This document shows, one piece after another, positions 16,788-25,953 of a stretch of 64,000 nucleotides of DNA; position 1 is the first letter of the stretch; each line of letters opens with the position of its first letter. Under the pieces are notes generated by a model, which was given only the letters and a program-made list of their open reading frames with translations, had not been told where the DNA came from and searched no databases. The position numbers were made by a program, and so were the translations under genes. The DNA is from NCEH01 sp043195125 (lineage in GTDB: Bacteria > Pseudomonadota > Alphaproteobacteria > Rhizobiales > Xanthobacteraceae), in assembly GCF_043195125.1 (NCBI RefSeq), contig NZ_JBAFWR010000007.1, one strand, 5' to 3'.

Positions 16788-18152
16788 TCAGCGCGCCGGC
16801 TTGTCGGAGCCTTCGCCCTCGGCCAGGAAATGCTCCAGCCAATGGATGTCGTACTTGCCTTCCGCGATGTCGTGGGTGCGCACCAGCACGCGGAACAGCG
16901 GCAAGGTGGTGTCGATGCCGTCCACCACGAACTCGTCCAGCGCCCGACGCAGGCGATTCAGGCATTCGGCCCGCGTCTTGCCGTGGACGATCAGCTTGCC
17001 CACCAGGGAATCGTAATGGGGCGGAATGACATAGCCCTGATAGGCGTTGCTATCGACGCGGATGCCGAGCCCGCCGGGCACGTGATAATGGGTGATGCGG
17101 CCGGGCGAGGGGCGGAAGGTGCTCGGATGCTCGGCATTCACCCGGCATTCGATGGCGTGGCCCTCGATCACCACATCCGATTGCTGGATGGTGAGCGGCT
17201 CGCCGGCGGCGACGCGGATCTGCTCGTTGATCAGGTCGATGCCGGTGACCATCTCGGTCACGGGATGTTCCACCTGGATGCGGGTGTTCATCTCGATGAA
17301 GTAGAACTTCCCGTTCTCGTACAGGAATTCCACCGTCCCGACACCGAGATATTTCAGCTCGCGCATGGCCTTGGCCACGGTCTCGCCGATCTCCTGGCGT
17401 TGCTCGGCGGTGAGCGCCGGGGAGGGCGCCTCCTCCCACACCTTCTGGTGCCGGCGCTGGAGCGAGCAGTCGCGCTCGCCGAGGTGGACCGCATGGCCCT
17501 TGCCGTCGCCCAGCACCTGGATCTCGATATGGCGCGGGGTGGACAGGTATTTTTCCAGATACACCGCATCGTCGCCGAAGGCCGCCTTGGCCTCGGTGCG
17601 GGCGGTGGAGAGCGCCGTGGAGAGATCCTCCTCGGTCATCGCCACCTTCATCCCGCGACCGCCACCGCCGGCCGCGGCCTTCACCAGGACCGGGAAGCCG
17701 ATCTCCTTGGCGACGCGGTGGGCTTCCTCATCCGAATGGATGCCGCCCTCCGAGCCGGGCACCACCGGGATGCCGAGGCGTTGCGCGGTGCGCTTGGCCT
17801 CGATTTTGTCGCCCATGATGCGGATATGCTCCGCCTTGGGACCGATGAAATGGATCTTGTGGTCCGCCAGGATCTCGGCGAACCGGGCGTTTTCCGCCAG
17901 GAAGCCGTAACCCGGATGCACCGCGTCCGCGCCCGTGATCTCGCAGGCCGCGAGCAGGGAGGGGATGTTGAGATAGCTGTCGCGCGCCGAGGGCGGGCCG
18001 ATGCACACACTCTCGTCGGCGAGGCGCACATGCATGGCGTCGGCATCGGCGGTGGAATGCACGGCGACGGTGGCGATCCCCAATTCCTTGCAGGCCCGCA
18101 GGATGCGCAAGGCGATCTCGCCGCGATTGGCGATCAGGATTTTCTGGAACAT
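16788..18152 (-). CDS. accC: Acetyl-CoA carboxylase, biotin carboxylase subunit
   Basis: 454-residue ATP-grasp enzyme that carboxylates biotin on AccB using ATP and bicarbonate, the first committed step of fatty-acid synthesis. N-terminal biotin carboxylase domain with KILIANRGEIALRI, ATP-grasp glycine-rich loop KAAAGGGGRGM, the ERDCSLQRRHQKVWEEAPSP segment, EMNTRIQVEHPVTE (metal and bicarbonate site) and the C-terminal HAIECRVNAEHP domain. Length is as expected. Downstream of accB in the aroQ-accB-accC order with a 97-nt gap. Confidence 0.97.
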   Translation of the reverse strand: MFQKILIANRGEIALRILRACKELGIATVAVHSTADADAMHVRLADESVCIGPPSARDSYLNIPSLLAACEITGADAVHPGYGFLAENARFAEILADHKIHFIGPKAEHIRIMGDKIEAKRTAQRLGIPVVPGSEGGIHSDEEAHRVAKEIGFPVLVKAAAGGGGRGMKVAMTEEDLSTALSTARTEAKAAFGDDAVYLEKYLSTPRHIEIQVLGDGKGHAVHLGERDCSLQRRHQKVWEEAPSPALTAEQRQEIGETVAKAMRELKYLGVGTVEFLYENGKFYFIEMNTRIQVEHPVTEMVTGIDLINEQIRVAAGEPLTIQQSDVVIEGHAIECRVNAEHPSTFRPSPGRITHYHVPGGLGIRVDSNAYQGYVIPPHYDSLVGKLIVHGKTRAECLNRLRRALDEFVVDGIDTTLPLFRVLVRTHDIAEGKYDIHWLEHFLAEGEGSDKPAR

Positions 18153-18249
18153 CTGAGGATGCCTGCTTTCACCTGAAACTGGTCTTTAAACGGATGGAAC
18201 GGAACGGACGAACGCCGATCCGGCCAGCCGCGCGCGCCGCGGCGCGCGC

Positions 18250-18726
18250 TCACTCGATGACGATCAGCGGCTCGCCATATTCCACCGGCTGGCCGTTCTC
18301 CACCAGGATGCGCGTCACCGTGCCCGCGTGCGGGGCCGGAATGGCATTCATGGTCTTCATGGCTTCGATGATGAGGACGGTCTGGCCTTCCTTGACCACT
18401 GCGCCCAGTTCGACGAAGGCGGGGGCGCCCGGCTCGGAGGCGCGATAGGCCGTGCCAACCATGGGCGAGGAGAGCACGCCGGGGTGCTTCGAGAAGTCGG
18501 TGGCCGCAGGCAGCGGCGCCGCTTCCGTCGCCGCCGCGGGGGCGACGTGGGCCGGGGCATAGTTGGCGGCCGGCGCGGCGATGGTGACGGCGGCAGGGGT
18601 GCGCACCACGCGGATGCGCAGCGCGTCCTGCTCGACCTCGATCTCGGTGAGGTCCGTCTCCGACAGAAGCTTAGCGATTTCGCGCACCAGCGCGGTGTCG
18701 ATGGGGGTTTTGGTGGGTTTCATCAT
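18250..18726 (-). CDS. accB: Acetyl-CoA carboxylase biotin carboxyl carrier protein
   Basis: 158-residue BCCP subunit. An N-terminal dimerisation segment (IDTALVREIAKLLSETDLTEIEVE) leads into an Ala/Pro linker (about 55-80) and the biotinyl domain. The domain has biotin-acceptor motif EAMKTMN, with the biotinylated lysine at the hairpin turn, and the family thumb region. Start ATG 18726 or the next codon (18723). It sits between aroQ and accC on the same strand, as is usual in Alphaproteobacteria. Confidence 0.95.
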   Translation of the reverse strand: MMKPTKTPIDTALVREIAKLLSETDLTEIEVEQDALRIRVVRTPAAVTIAAPAANYAPAHVAPAAATEAAPLPAATDFSKHPGVLSSPMVGTAYRASEPGAPAFVELGAVVKEGQTVLIIEAMKTMNAIPAPHAGTVTRILVENGQPVEYGEPLIVIE

Positions 18727-18787
18727 GGTCCTGCGATCGTGTGGCCTGGGCGGCCGCACAAGGGCTCCTTGCGGATGTTCGTGCGGG

Positions 18788-19231
18788 TCATGCGGGTTTG
18801 GTCCGGCCTGCGGCGAGGGCCGCGATGCCGAGCACGTAGCTCTGCGGGCCGAAGCCGCAGATCACCCCGCGCGCAACCGGGGAAATATAGGAATGGTGGC
18901 GGAAGTCTTCGCGGGCGAACACGTTGGAGAGGTGCACTTCCACCGTCGGCACGCCGCAACCGCCAATGGCGTCGCGCACCGCAACCGAGGTGTGGGTGTA
19001 GGCCGCCGCGTTCAGCACGATGCCGCAGGCGCCGCGTGCCTCCTGGATATGCTCCACCAGCGTGCCCTCGTGGTTCGTCTGGCGAAACACGAGGTCCAAA
19101 CCGTGGCTCTCACAGGCGGCACGGCACAGCGCCTCGACGTCCGCGAGCGTCGCGGCGCCATATATCGCGGGTTCCCGCGTGCCGAGCAGATTGAGATTGG
19201 GTCCGTTGAGGACGTGGATGGTATCGGGCAT
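18788..19231 (-). CDS. aroQ: 3-dehydroquinate dehydratase, type II
   Basis: 147-residue shikimate-pathway enzyme. The type II signature is complete: HVLNGPNLNLLGTREP, catalytic Tyr in IYGAATL, the flexible loop RQTNHEGTLVEHIQ, the NAAAYTHTSVAVRDA motif and the catalytic His in VEVHLSNVFARE. It functions as a dodecamer in the cytosol. Start MPDTIHVLNG at 19231 matches the family; an upstream in-frame ATG adds a non-homologous extension. First gene of the aroQ-accB-accC transcript. Confidence 0.97.
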   Translation of the reverse strand: MPDTIHVLNGPNLNLLGTREPAIYGAATLADVEALCRAACESHGLDLVFRQTNHEGTLVEHIQEARGACGIVLNAAAYTHTSVAVRDAIGGCGVPTVEVHLSNVFAREDFRHHSYISPVARGVICGFGPQSYVLGIAALAAGRTKPA

Positions 19232-19393
19232 CCGTGACCGTTCAGCCGTGAACCCGGCCAAGCCGGGCCACGGGGTTATAGGGGTCCCGGTGCGACATGA
19301 AAAGCGCCGTTGCGCGCAATACACCGCCGAAGCGCGCCGCGCGGGGGCGCGGCGCGTCGTTCAGGCCCAGTCCTGCGCAAAAATGCGGAGGCC

Positions 19394-20158
19394 TCAATTG
19401 GCAACCGGCTTGCGCACCGCATCGACCGCGCTCTTCAGCTTGTCGAAGCCGACCGCGCCCACGATCACGTCGTCGCCGACGATGAAGCTCGGCGTGCCGT
19501 TGAGGCCGAGCGCCTGGGCGATCTTCATGCTTTCATCGAGGGTCGCATTCAGTTCAGGAGAGGTGGCCTGCTTCTGGATCAGCGCCGGATCGATGCCGAC
19601 TTCCTTCGCCGCAGCCAGCGCGCGGGCGCGATCAGCCTGGCCCTTGCCGCCGAGCAGCGCTTCGTGGAAGGCCAGATACTTCTCCGGCGCCACCATGCGC
19701 ACCGCCACCGCCACCTGCGCGGCCTCGACCGAGCCCGGGCCAAGCACGGGGAATTCGCGCAGCACGATCTTCAAGTTCGGATCGGCCTTCATGAGGGCGT
19801 TCATGTCGCTCAGCGCGTGTTTGCAATAGCCGCAATTGTAATCGAAGAACTCGACCAGGGTGACGTCGCCCTTGGGATTGCCGACCACGACGCCGCGCGG
19901 GCTGTTGAAGACCAGATCCTTCATTTTCGCCAGCGCGTCCTTGCGGCCGGCGCTTTCCGCCTGCTGCTGGCGGCTTTCCAGCACGGTGATGGCTTCCTGG
20001 AGCACCTCCGGGTTCTTCAGCAGATAGTCCCGGATGATCGGGCCCATCTCGGCCTTCTCGGCATCCGTGAAGGCGGCTGCGGGCGTGACGAGGGCCAGAG
20101 CCGGCGCGAGCGCGGCGAAGGCGACAAGGGCGGCGCGCGGGCCAAGGCGGGACAGCAT
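19394..20158 (-). CDS. DsbA-family periplasmic thiol oxidoreductase
   Basis: 254-residue exported thioredoxin-fold protein. The signal peptide ends near TPAAA-F (residue 29). A helical N-terminal extension (about 30-85) precedes the thioredoxin fold, which has active-site CGYC (109-112) and cis-Pro loop GTPSFIVG. The extension resembles ScsC/Com1-type disulfide proteins, some of which form trimers, so isomerase activity is possible. It lies 30 nt downstream of the M48 protease gene on the same strand, suggesting an envelope-quality operon. Confidence 0.88.
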   Translation of the reverse strand: MLSRLGPRAALVAFAALAPALALVTPAAAFTDAEKAEMGPIIRDYLLKNPEVLQEAITVLESRQQQAESAGRKDALAKMKDLVFNSPRGVVVGNPKGDVTLVEFFDYNCGYCKHALSDMNALMKADPNLKIVLREFPVLGPGSVEAAQVAVAVRMVAPEKYLAFHEALLGGKGQADRARALAAAKEVGIDPALIQKQATSPELNATLDESMKIAQALGLNGTPSFIVGDDVIVGAVGFDKLKSAVDAVRKPVAN

Positions 20159-20188
20159 CGAAATCTCCAGTCCAGTCAGTATCGGCGT

Positions 20189-21625
20189 CTATTGACGCTG
20201 GGCGGTGGCGGGCGGCTTGAAATTGACGATGTCGTCGGATTTCAGCCAGCCGGGGGTACCTTGGGGAAAGCGTGTACGGGCACGGGCGGCAAGCTCCCGC
20301 GCGGTCTTGAAATCGCCGGAAGCGAAGGCCGCCTGCGCCGCCGCCAGGTCGGCATTGGCGAGATCGCCCTTGCGTCCATAGGCCTCCGCCAAGGAGCGCC
20401 ATCCCGTGGCGGAATTGGGGTCGCGCTGGGTGGCGAACGACAATTCCCGGATCGCCTCGTCCGTATAGGCCGGATTGCCAGATTGGACGAGGGCCTGTCC
20501 CAGCATGGCGCGGATCAGCGGATTGCCGTTGGTCATGCTCACCGCCTGCTTCAGCGGCGGCACCGCCTGGCCGGCGCGGCCGGCCTCCAGCAGCGCCTGA
20601 CCCTTCAATTCCTGGAAATAGGGGTTGGACGGCTGCTTGGCGACCAGCGCGTCGATCTTGGCCACCGCATCATTCACATTGCCGAAGCGATAGGCAGAAA
20701 TGGCGCGTGCATATTGCGCGGGCAGGGAGGTATCGCTCAGCGGATAGCGCCGATAGACCACGTCGGGCCGCTCGACGAAGCCATAGAGCTTCGCCCGCAT
20801 CATGTCGTGACGGGCCTGCAGGGCTGGGGGGTCCTTGGCGTTGTAATAGGGGCTGGCCTTGGCCAGTTCCTCAAGCGCGGCGATGCGCTCGCGCGCCATG
20901 GGATGGCTCAGCAGATAGGGATCGACGCGCTGGCTGATGAACAATTGCTCGTTCTGGAAGCGCTGGAAGGTCTCGATCATGCCCTTCGCAGACTGCTGGG
21001 TCGCGTTGAGATATTTCACCGCGGAGCGATCGGCCGCCTGTTCCTCGCCGCGCTGATAGGACAAGAGCGAGCGGCGGATCATCTCCTGCGGCGCGGTGAT
21101 GGCGCCGGCGGCTGCGCTGCCGATGCCGCTCGAGCCGGTGGCCGCCCCCGCCGCGACGCCGGCGCCGGCCAGCAGCATGGCGACGATGGCCATGGTCTGC
21201 GCACCGGCGATCTGCTCGCGCATGCGTGCGAGATGGCCGCCGGCGATATGGCCGGTTTCGTGGGCGAGCACGCCGATGATCTGGTTCGGCGTGTCCGCGT
21301 CCATCAGGGCGCCCACATTGACGAAGATGCGCTTCCCGTCGGCCACGAAGGCGTTGTAGCTGCGGTCGCCGATCAGCACAACTTCCACATTCTGCTGCGC
21401 CAGCCCTGCGGCTTTGAGCACCGGGCGGGTGTAGTCGCGCAGCAATTCCTCGATTTCGGCGTCGCGGATGATCTGGGAGCGGGGTTTCGCGCTGCTTTCC
21501 TGCGCCTTGACCGTGGGGGCGCAGAACAGGACGGCGGCGAGGAGAGCGAGGCCATGGCCGAATGCTCCGGCCAGGCGCTGCGCCGGGCCGGACACGGGAC
21601 GGAAAGGCATAGCCGTCGAGCTCAT
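20189..21625 (-). CDS. M48-family periplasmic metalloprotease with TPR repeats (BepA-like)
   Basis: 478-residue exported zinc protease. The signal peptide is at about residues 20-42. The M48 catalytic domain has HETGH (122-126) and the downstream glutamate region RGEEQAADRSAVKYL supplying the third zinc ligand. A C-terminal TPR-like helical region spans about 300-460 (PAQYARAISAYRFGNVNDAVAKI, ATGWRSLAEAYGRKGDLANADLA). The layout matches BepA/YfgC, which helps assemble or degrade outer-membrane LptD. An extra hydrophobic Ala/Gly stretch (about 145-175) is also present. Divergent from the aminotransferase gene; the 268-nt gap between them shows no gene or RNA I recognise. Confidence 0.9.
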   Translation of the reverse strand: MSSTAMPFRPVSGPAQRLAGAFGHGLALLAAVLFCAPTVKAQESSAKPRSQIIRDAEIEELLRDYTRPVLKAAGLAQQNVEVVLIGDRSYNAFVADGKRIFVNVGALMDADTPNQIIGVLAHETGHIAGGHLARMREQIAGAQTMAIVAMLLAGAGVAAGAATGSSGIGSAAAGAITAPQEMIRRSLLSYQRGEEQAADRSAVKYLNATQQSAKGMIETFQRFQNEQLFISQRVDPYLLSHPMARERIAALEELAKASPYYNAKDPPALQARHDMMRAKLYGFVERPDVVYRRYPLSDTSLPAQYARAISAYRFGNVNDAVAKIDALVAKQPSNPYFQELKGQALLEAGRAGQAVPPLKQAVSMTNGNPLIRAMLGQALVQSGNPAYTDEAIRELSFATQRDPNSATGWRSLAEAYGRKGDLANADLAAAQAAFASGDFKTARELAARARTRFPQGTPGWLKSDDIVNFKPPATAQRQ

Positions 21626-21893
21626 GGAACGCGCGTGCTCACTTTCGTTTCAAACCGGAGGGCCTCGCCTCGCCCAGCCCCAGCGCATAGCCCCTGCGTA
21701 CAGGCGCTCTGCACAGTCACCTGCACCCTTGGCGGGCGCGAGCCGACACGGTACGAAACGAAGGAACACGGGCCGGCGCTTGCGGTCAATGCACCCCCGT
21801 TCACGTTGGGGCGACGAGCCCTTACCCAACGCGCGATTGCGGCGACAGCGCGGCGGCGCGCCACGGCAAAAGCCCGCACGGCAGGATTGAATC

Positions 21894-23069
21894 ATGGGTC
21901 TCGCGTCTGAGTTCAAATTGGCCTCCGCCCGCAGCGAAGTGGCGCCCTTCATCGTCATGGACGTGATGGAGCATGCCGCGCGGCTGGAACGGGCGGGCGC
22001 GCGGGTGATCCATCTGGAAGTCGGCCAGCCGGCGGCCCCCGCGCCGCTGAGCGCGCGCAATGCGGCTGCGGCATTTCTTCAGGCCGGGCAGGTGGGCTAT
22101 ACGGCCGCGCTCGGCATTCCCACGCTGCGCGCGCGCATCGCGCGGCATTATGGCGAGGTGCATGGCCTCACGCTCGATCCCGAGCGGGTGGTTGTCACCA
22201 ACGGCTCGTCCGGCGGCTTCATCCTCGCCTTTCTCGCCTTGTTCGAGGCCGGTGACCGGGTGGCCATCGCGGCGCCGGGCTATCCGCCCTACCGGCACGT
22301 GCTCTCTGCGCTCGGCTGCGAGCCGGTGCTGATCGAAACCCGCGCCGAGGACCGATTCGCCCTGACGCCGGAAAGCCTGATCGCCGCGCACCGGGAAAAG
22401 CCGCTCAAAGGCGTGCTGGTGGCGAGCCCCGCAAACCCCACCGGCACCATGATGGACCGCGACGCCCTCACCGCGCTGATGGCCTGCGCCCGCGACCTTA
22501 ATCTGCGCTTCGTATCGGACGAGATCTATCACGGCCTCGATTATGCGTTTCCGGCGGTGAGCGCGGCCGAGATCGCCGAGGATGCGGTGGTCATCAATTC
22601 CTTCTCGAAATATTTCTGCATGACCGGCTGGCGCGTGGGGTGGATGGTGGTGCCGCCCGTCCTGTCGCGCACCATGGAGCGCTTGCAGCAGAATTTCTCC
22701 ATCTCGGTGCCGACGCTCTCGCAGGTCGCCGCCGAGGCCGCCTTCGACGGGCGCGCGGAGATGGAGGCGGTCAAGCACGGCTATGAGGAGAACCGCCGCA
22801 TCCTGGTGGAGGGGCTGCCGCGCGTGGGGCTGCACCATTTCCTGCCCGCCGACGGTGCCTTCTACCTCTACGCCGACATTTCCGCCTTCACCGGCGATTC
22901 GCACGCCTTCGCCTCGCGCATGCTGGATGCGGTGCAGGTGGCGGTGACGCCGGGTGTGGATTTCGACCCGTTCCGGGGCCGCCAGTTCCTGCGCTTTTCC
23001 TATGCCGGTTCGGCCGCGGACATGCGCGAGGCGGTGGAGCGCATCGGCGCGTTCCTCAAGGCAGAGTAG
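21894..23069 (+). CDS. Class I/II pyridoxal-phosphate aminotransferase
   Basis: 391-residue fold-type I PLP enzyme. It has VVTNGSSGGFILAFLALF (cofactor phosphate region), YPPYRHVLSALG, SPANPTGTM (conserved Asn), SDEIYHGLDY (Asp and Tyr at the PLP ring), NSFSKYFCMTGWRVGW (Schiff-base Lys in SFSK) and the C-terminal FLRFSYAGS arginine that binds substrate carboxylate. It resembles aspartate/aromatic aminotransferases; the amino donor is not clear. Its TAG stop directly abuts the rsmD stop on the other strand. Confidence 0.88.
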   Translation: MGLASEFKLASARSEVAPFIVMDVMEHAARLERAGARVIHLEVGQPAAPAPLSARNAAAAFLQAGQVGYTAALGIPTLRARIARHYGEVHGLTLDPERVVVTNGSSGGFILAFLALFEAGDRVAIAAPGYPPYRHVLSALGCEPVLIETRAEDRFALTPESLIAAHREKPLKGVLVASPANPTGTMMDRDALTALMACARDLNLRFVSDEIYHGLDYAFPAVSAAEIAEDAVVINSFSKYFCMTGWRVGWMVVPPVLSRTMERLQQNFSISVPTLSQVAAEAAFDGRAEMEAVKHGYEENRRILVEGLPRVGLHHFLPADGAFYLYADISAFTGDSHAFASRMLDAVQVAVTPGVDFDPFRGRQFLRFSYAGSAADMREAVERIGAFLKAE

Positions 23070-23618
23070 TCAGGCCGAGAGGAAGGTCAGCTCGGTCTCG
23101 TCATAGCGGCGGCGCTCCAGCTCGCGGAAGCCTTCGGGCGCCACGAAGGCGCCGGCCTTCTCCTCCACCACCAGCAGGGCGTCCGGCGCGAGCCAGCCGC
23201 CGGTCCGCGCCGAGGCCAGGGCTAGCTCCGCGAGCCCCTTGCCATAAGGCGGGTCGCAGAACACCAGCGAATAGGGTTCGCCCGGTCCCATGGCGCCGAG
23301 CTTGGTGGCGTCGCGGCGGAAGATGCGCGTCACCCCGGTGAGGCCCAAGGTTTCCACATTGGTGCGGATGACTGCGCGCGGCTCCACCGCATCCTCCACG
23401 AACAAGGCGAAGGCGGCGCCGCGCGAGAGCGCTTCCAGGCCCAGCGCGCCGGTGCCGGCGAACAGGTCCAGCACGCGCGCGCCGTCGGCCGCGTCGTCAT
23501 AGGCGTGGGCGAGCACGTTGAAGAGCGCCTCGCGCAGCCGGTCCGTGGTGGGGCGCGTGGCGCTGCCGGACGGGCTTTTCAGAGCCCGTCCGCGATGAAG
23601 GCCGCCGACGATGCGCAT
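23070..23618 (-). CDS. rsmD: 16S rRNA (guanine966-N2)-methyltransferase
   Basis: 182-residue SAM-dependent methyltransferase that modifies G966 of 16S rRNA in assembled 30S subunits. It has MRIVGGLHRGRALKSP, TRPTTDRLREALFNVL, the SAM-binding VLDLFAGTGALGLEAL and the catalytic DPPYG motif (VFCDPPYGKG). Length and N-terminus fit. It lies just downstream of the pseudouridine synthase gene (25 nt gap), a common arrangement linking two rRNA-modifying enzymes. Confidence 0.96.
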   Translation of the reverse strand: MRIVGGLHRGRALKSPSGSATRPTTDRLREALFNVLAHAYDDAADGARVLDLFAGTGALGLEALSRGAAFALFVEDAVEPRAVIRTNVETLGLTGVTRIFRRDATKLGAMGPGEPYSLVFCDPPYGKGLAELALASARTGGWLAPDALLVVEEKAGAFVAPEGFRELERRRYDETELTFLSA

Positions 23619-23643
23619 GCTGCATCACCCTTGAAGCTGCCCC

Positions 23644-25917
23644 TCAGTCCCGCTTGCGCGGGCCGGGGGGCTTTCCACGCGGCGCGCCGCCGGGACGGGA
23701 GCCGCCTTTCGGACCGCCGAAGCCGGGCCGCTTGGGGCCGCCAGGACCGGCCTTGCCGCCGGGCCGGAAGCCGGCGCGCTCGCCCCCTTCGCCACCCCCG
23801 GCGCGCGGCCGACCACCGGCAAAGCCGGGCTTGCCGGCGGGGCGTTCACGCCCCGGGCCGGCGCCGAATGCACCGCGCGGACGTTCCGCACCCGCCTCGC
23901 CACGCGGGCCCCCGCCGCTGCGCGGCTTGTCGGTGCCATGGGCGCCGCGTGGCTTTTCTGTCCCATAAGCGCCGCGCGGCTTGTCCGTCCCGTAGGCGCT
24001 ACGCGCTTTGCCGCCACCGAGTCCACCGCGCTCATTGCCTTCGCGCGGCGGGCGATCGCCGAAGCTGCCACGGCCCCGCGGCGCGTCGGGCCGCTGGGGC
24101 CGGGCACCGGAAAAGCCGACGTCTTCCGAGCCACGTCCGCGCTCGGCAAAGCCGCCGCGCGGGCGCTGGCCGCGGCCCGCCTCATCGCGACGCGGGGCGC
24201 GCTCCGGCCGGTCGGCGCTGAAGGGGCGAGGACGTTCCGCGCGGTCCGAGCGGAAGCCGCCCGGCTTGCCGGCGCCACCCTCGCGGCGGGGCGGGCGCTT
24301 GTCGTCATAGCCCGGCCGGTCGTCGCGGCGCGGCGCGCGCTCGGGCCGGTCGGCGCTGAAGGGCTTGGGGCGCTCCGCGCGGTCCGAGCGGAAGCCGCCC
24401 GGCTTGCCGGCACCGCCTTCGCGGCGGGGCGGGCGCTTGTCGTCATAGGCCGGGCGGTCGTCGCGGCGCGGGGCGCGCTCCGGCCGGTCGGCACTAAAGG
24501 GCTTGGGGCGCTCCGCCCGATCGGAACGGAAACCGCCCGGCTTGCCGGCGCCACCTTCGCGGCGGAAACCGCGTTCGGTGCCCTCCTCGCGGCGGACGCC
24601 ACGTTCAGCACCTTCCGGGCGGCCGCGGCCAAAGATCGGCTTATGTGGCGCTCCACCGGCGCCTTCCCGTCGCGGGCCACGCCCCGGCGCACCGTCCCGG
24701 CCGCCTTCGGCGCGGGGCGGACGTGCGCCGAACTTCGGGCCGGCGCCACGCCGTGCCGGGCCGCGGGCATCGAAACGCTCCGCGGGGCGATCGTCCTGCG
24801 GTTCGGGCACGAAACGTTCCACCTTCACCTGCCGGCCCTTGCGGTCGGCGACGGTTCCGGCGCTGACGGTTTCGCGCTCGTCCTTGCGGCGGCTGCGCAC
24901 ACGGAACGCGCCGCCTTCGCTGTCCCCATCGCCATGGGGATGGCGCGAACGGCCGCGATGCTCGATTTCCGTATCGTGCCGCACGGCCACGGTCTCGCGG
25001 CGCGCGGGGCCACGGCGGACCGGGCGATCGTCCAGATCCTCGGCGCGCGGGACGAAGCGCTGGGCTTCCTCCATGGCGCGCTCGAACATGGGCGCGTCGA
25101 AATCCACCCCGGCGGCGGCGGAAAGTTCCTCGCCCAGCTGGTCGCGCAGGATGCGCGTGCGCACCTCCTCGATACCGTTCTCGGGCACGTCGCCCAGCTG
25201 GAACGGTCCGTAAGACACGCGGATCAGCCGGTTCACGCGCATGCCGAGGGCGGCGAGCACGTTGCGCACTTCGCGATTCTTGCCCTCGCGCAGGGAAACG
25301 CTGATCCAGGCATTGGCGCCCTGCACGCGGTCCAGCGTGGCTTCGATGGGGCCATATTCGATGCCTTCCACCGTGATGCCGCCCATGAGGGCGTCGAGCT
25401 TGGCCTGGTCGATGGCGCCATTGGCGCGCACGCGATAGCGGCGCAGCCATCCGGTTTCCGGCAGCTCCAGCGCGCGGGCCAGGCCGCCGTCGTTGGTGAG
25501 AAGCAGCAGGCCTTCGGAATTGAGATCCAGCCGGCCGACGCTGACGAGGCGCGGCAGGCCCTTCGGCAGGATTTCAAACAGAGTGGTGCGGCCTTCCGGG
25601 TCGCGGTTGGTGGTCACCACGCCCTTGGGCTTATGGTAGAGGTAAAGGCGGGTGCGCTCGCGCTCCGGCAGCGGCTGGCCGTCCACCTGGATGGAATCCT
25701 TCTCCGTCACGGTGAAGGCGGGGCTGGTGAGGACGATGCCGTTGACGGCGATCCGCCCGGCCTCGATCCAGGTTTCGATCTCGCGCCGCGAGCCGAGGCC
25801 TGCGCGTGCGATCACCTTTGCGACGCGCTCGGCGTCATTGGTCTTGGCCTGCGGCAACGCGCGCTTGTCGCGCGGGACGCGGTTCTTGTCCTTGCGGGGA
25901 GGTTGTGTACGGGGCAT
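23644..25917 (-). CDS. RluB/RsuA-type pseudouridine synthase with long Arg/Gly-rich tail
   Basis: 757-residue protein. The first 250 or so residues are a standard RsuA/RluB-family 23S rRNA pseudouridine synthase. They comprise an S4 RNA-binding domain (VAKVIARAGLGSRREIETWI), catalytic-Asp motif VGRLDLNSEGLLLLTND and VRNVLAALGMRVNRLIR. The remaining roughly 480 residues are low-complexity Arg, Gly, Pro, Asp and Lys, without cysteine or hydrophobic core. They include three 46-residue tandem repeats and short GTDKPRG-type repeats. Such basic disordered tails occur in some alphaproteobacterial homologues and probably bind RNA. Start ATG 25917 (MPRTQPPRK) follows the family. Divergent from tadA. 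Confidence 0.88.
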   Translation of the reverse strand: MPRTQPPRKDKNRVPRDKRALPQAKTNDAERVAKVIARAGLGSRREIETWIEAGRIAVNGIVLTSPAFTVTEKDSIQVDGQPLPERERTRLYLYHKPKGVVTTNRDPEGRTTLFEILPKGLPRLVSVGRLDLNSEGLLLLTNDGGLARALELPETGWLRRYRVRANGAIDQAKLDALMGGITVEGIEYGPIEATLDRVQGANAWISVSLREGKNREVRNVLAALGMRVNRLIRVSYGPFQLGDVPENGIEEVRTRILRDQLGEELSAAAGVDFDAPMFERAMEEAQRFVPRAEDLDDRPVRRGPARRETVAVRHDTEIEHRGRSRHPHGDGDSEGGAFRVRSRRKDERETVSAGTVADRKGRQVKVERFVPEPQDDRPAERFDARGPARRGAGPKFGARPPRAEGGRDGAPGRGPRREGAGGAPHKPIFGRGRPEGAERGVRREEGTERGFRREGGAGKPGGFRSDRAERPKPFSADRPERAPRRDDRPAYDDKRPPRREGGAGKPGGFRSDRAERPKPFSADRPERAPRRDDRPGYDDKRPPRREGGAGKPGGFRSDRAERPRPFSADRPERAPRRDEAGRGQRPRGGFAERGRGSEDVGFSGARPQRPDAPRGRGSFGDRPPREGNERGGLGGGKARSAYGTDKPRGAYGTEKPRGAHGTDKPRSGGGPRGEAGAERPRGAFGAGPGRERPAGKPGFAGGRPRAGGGEGGERAGFRPGGKAGPGGPKRPGFGGPKGGSRPGGAPRGKPPGPRKRD
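24190..24555 (-). repeat. 138-bp in-frame tandem repeats in the pseudouridine-synthase tail
   Basis: Matching landmarks (GTCGGCGCTGAA or variant) recur at 24211, 24349 and 24487, an exact 138-bp period. This encodes 46-residue units beginning GGAGKPGGFRSDRAERP and ending DDKRPPRRE, about 2.7 copies. The copies differ at a few positions, so they are not a pure sequencing collapse. Copy number may vary between strains by slippage. Confidence 0.85.
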
Positions 25918-25953
25918 GGAAGGCCGATAGCACGAACCGTGCGGCGACACGAG

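Noticed and set aside
19310..21910. 866-codon plus-strand frame opposite dsbA and the M48 protease
   Set aside because: No domain is recognisable, and it spans two well-supported minus-strand genes and their intergenic gaps.
24190..24555. CRISPR array
   Set aside because: The repeats are 138 bp, directly abutting and in frame within a protein gene, with no spacers and no cas genes.
23938..25953. Long plus-strand open frame running into tadA, opposite the pseudouridine synthase
   Set aside because: Its translation is Ala/Arg/Val-rich with no recognisable domain and mirrors the Gly/Arg/Pro codons of the real minus-strand gene. Only the last 150 or so codons are TadA.
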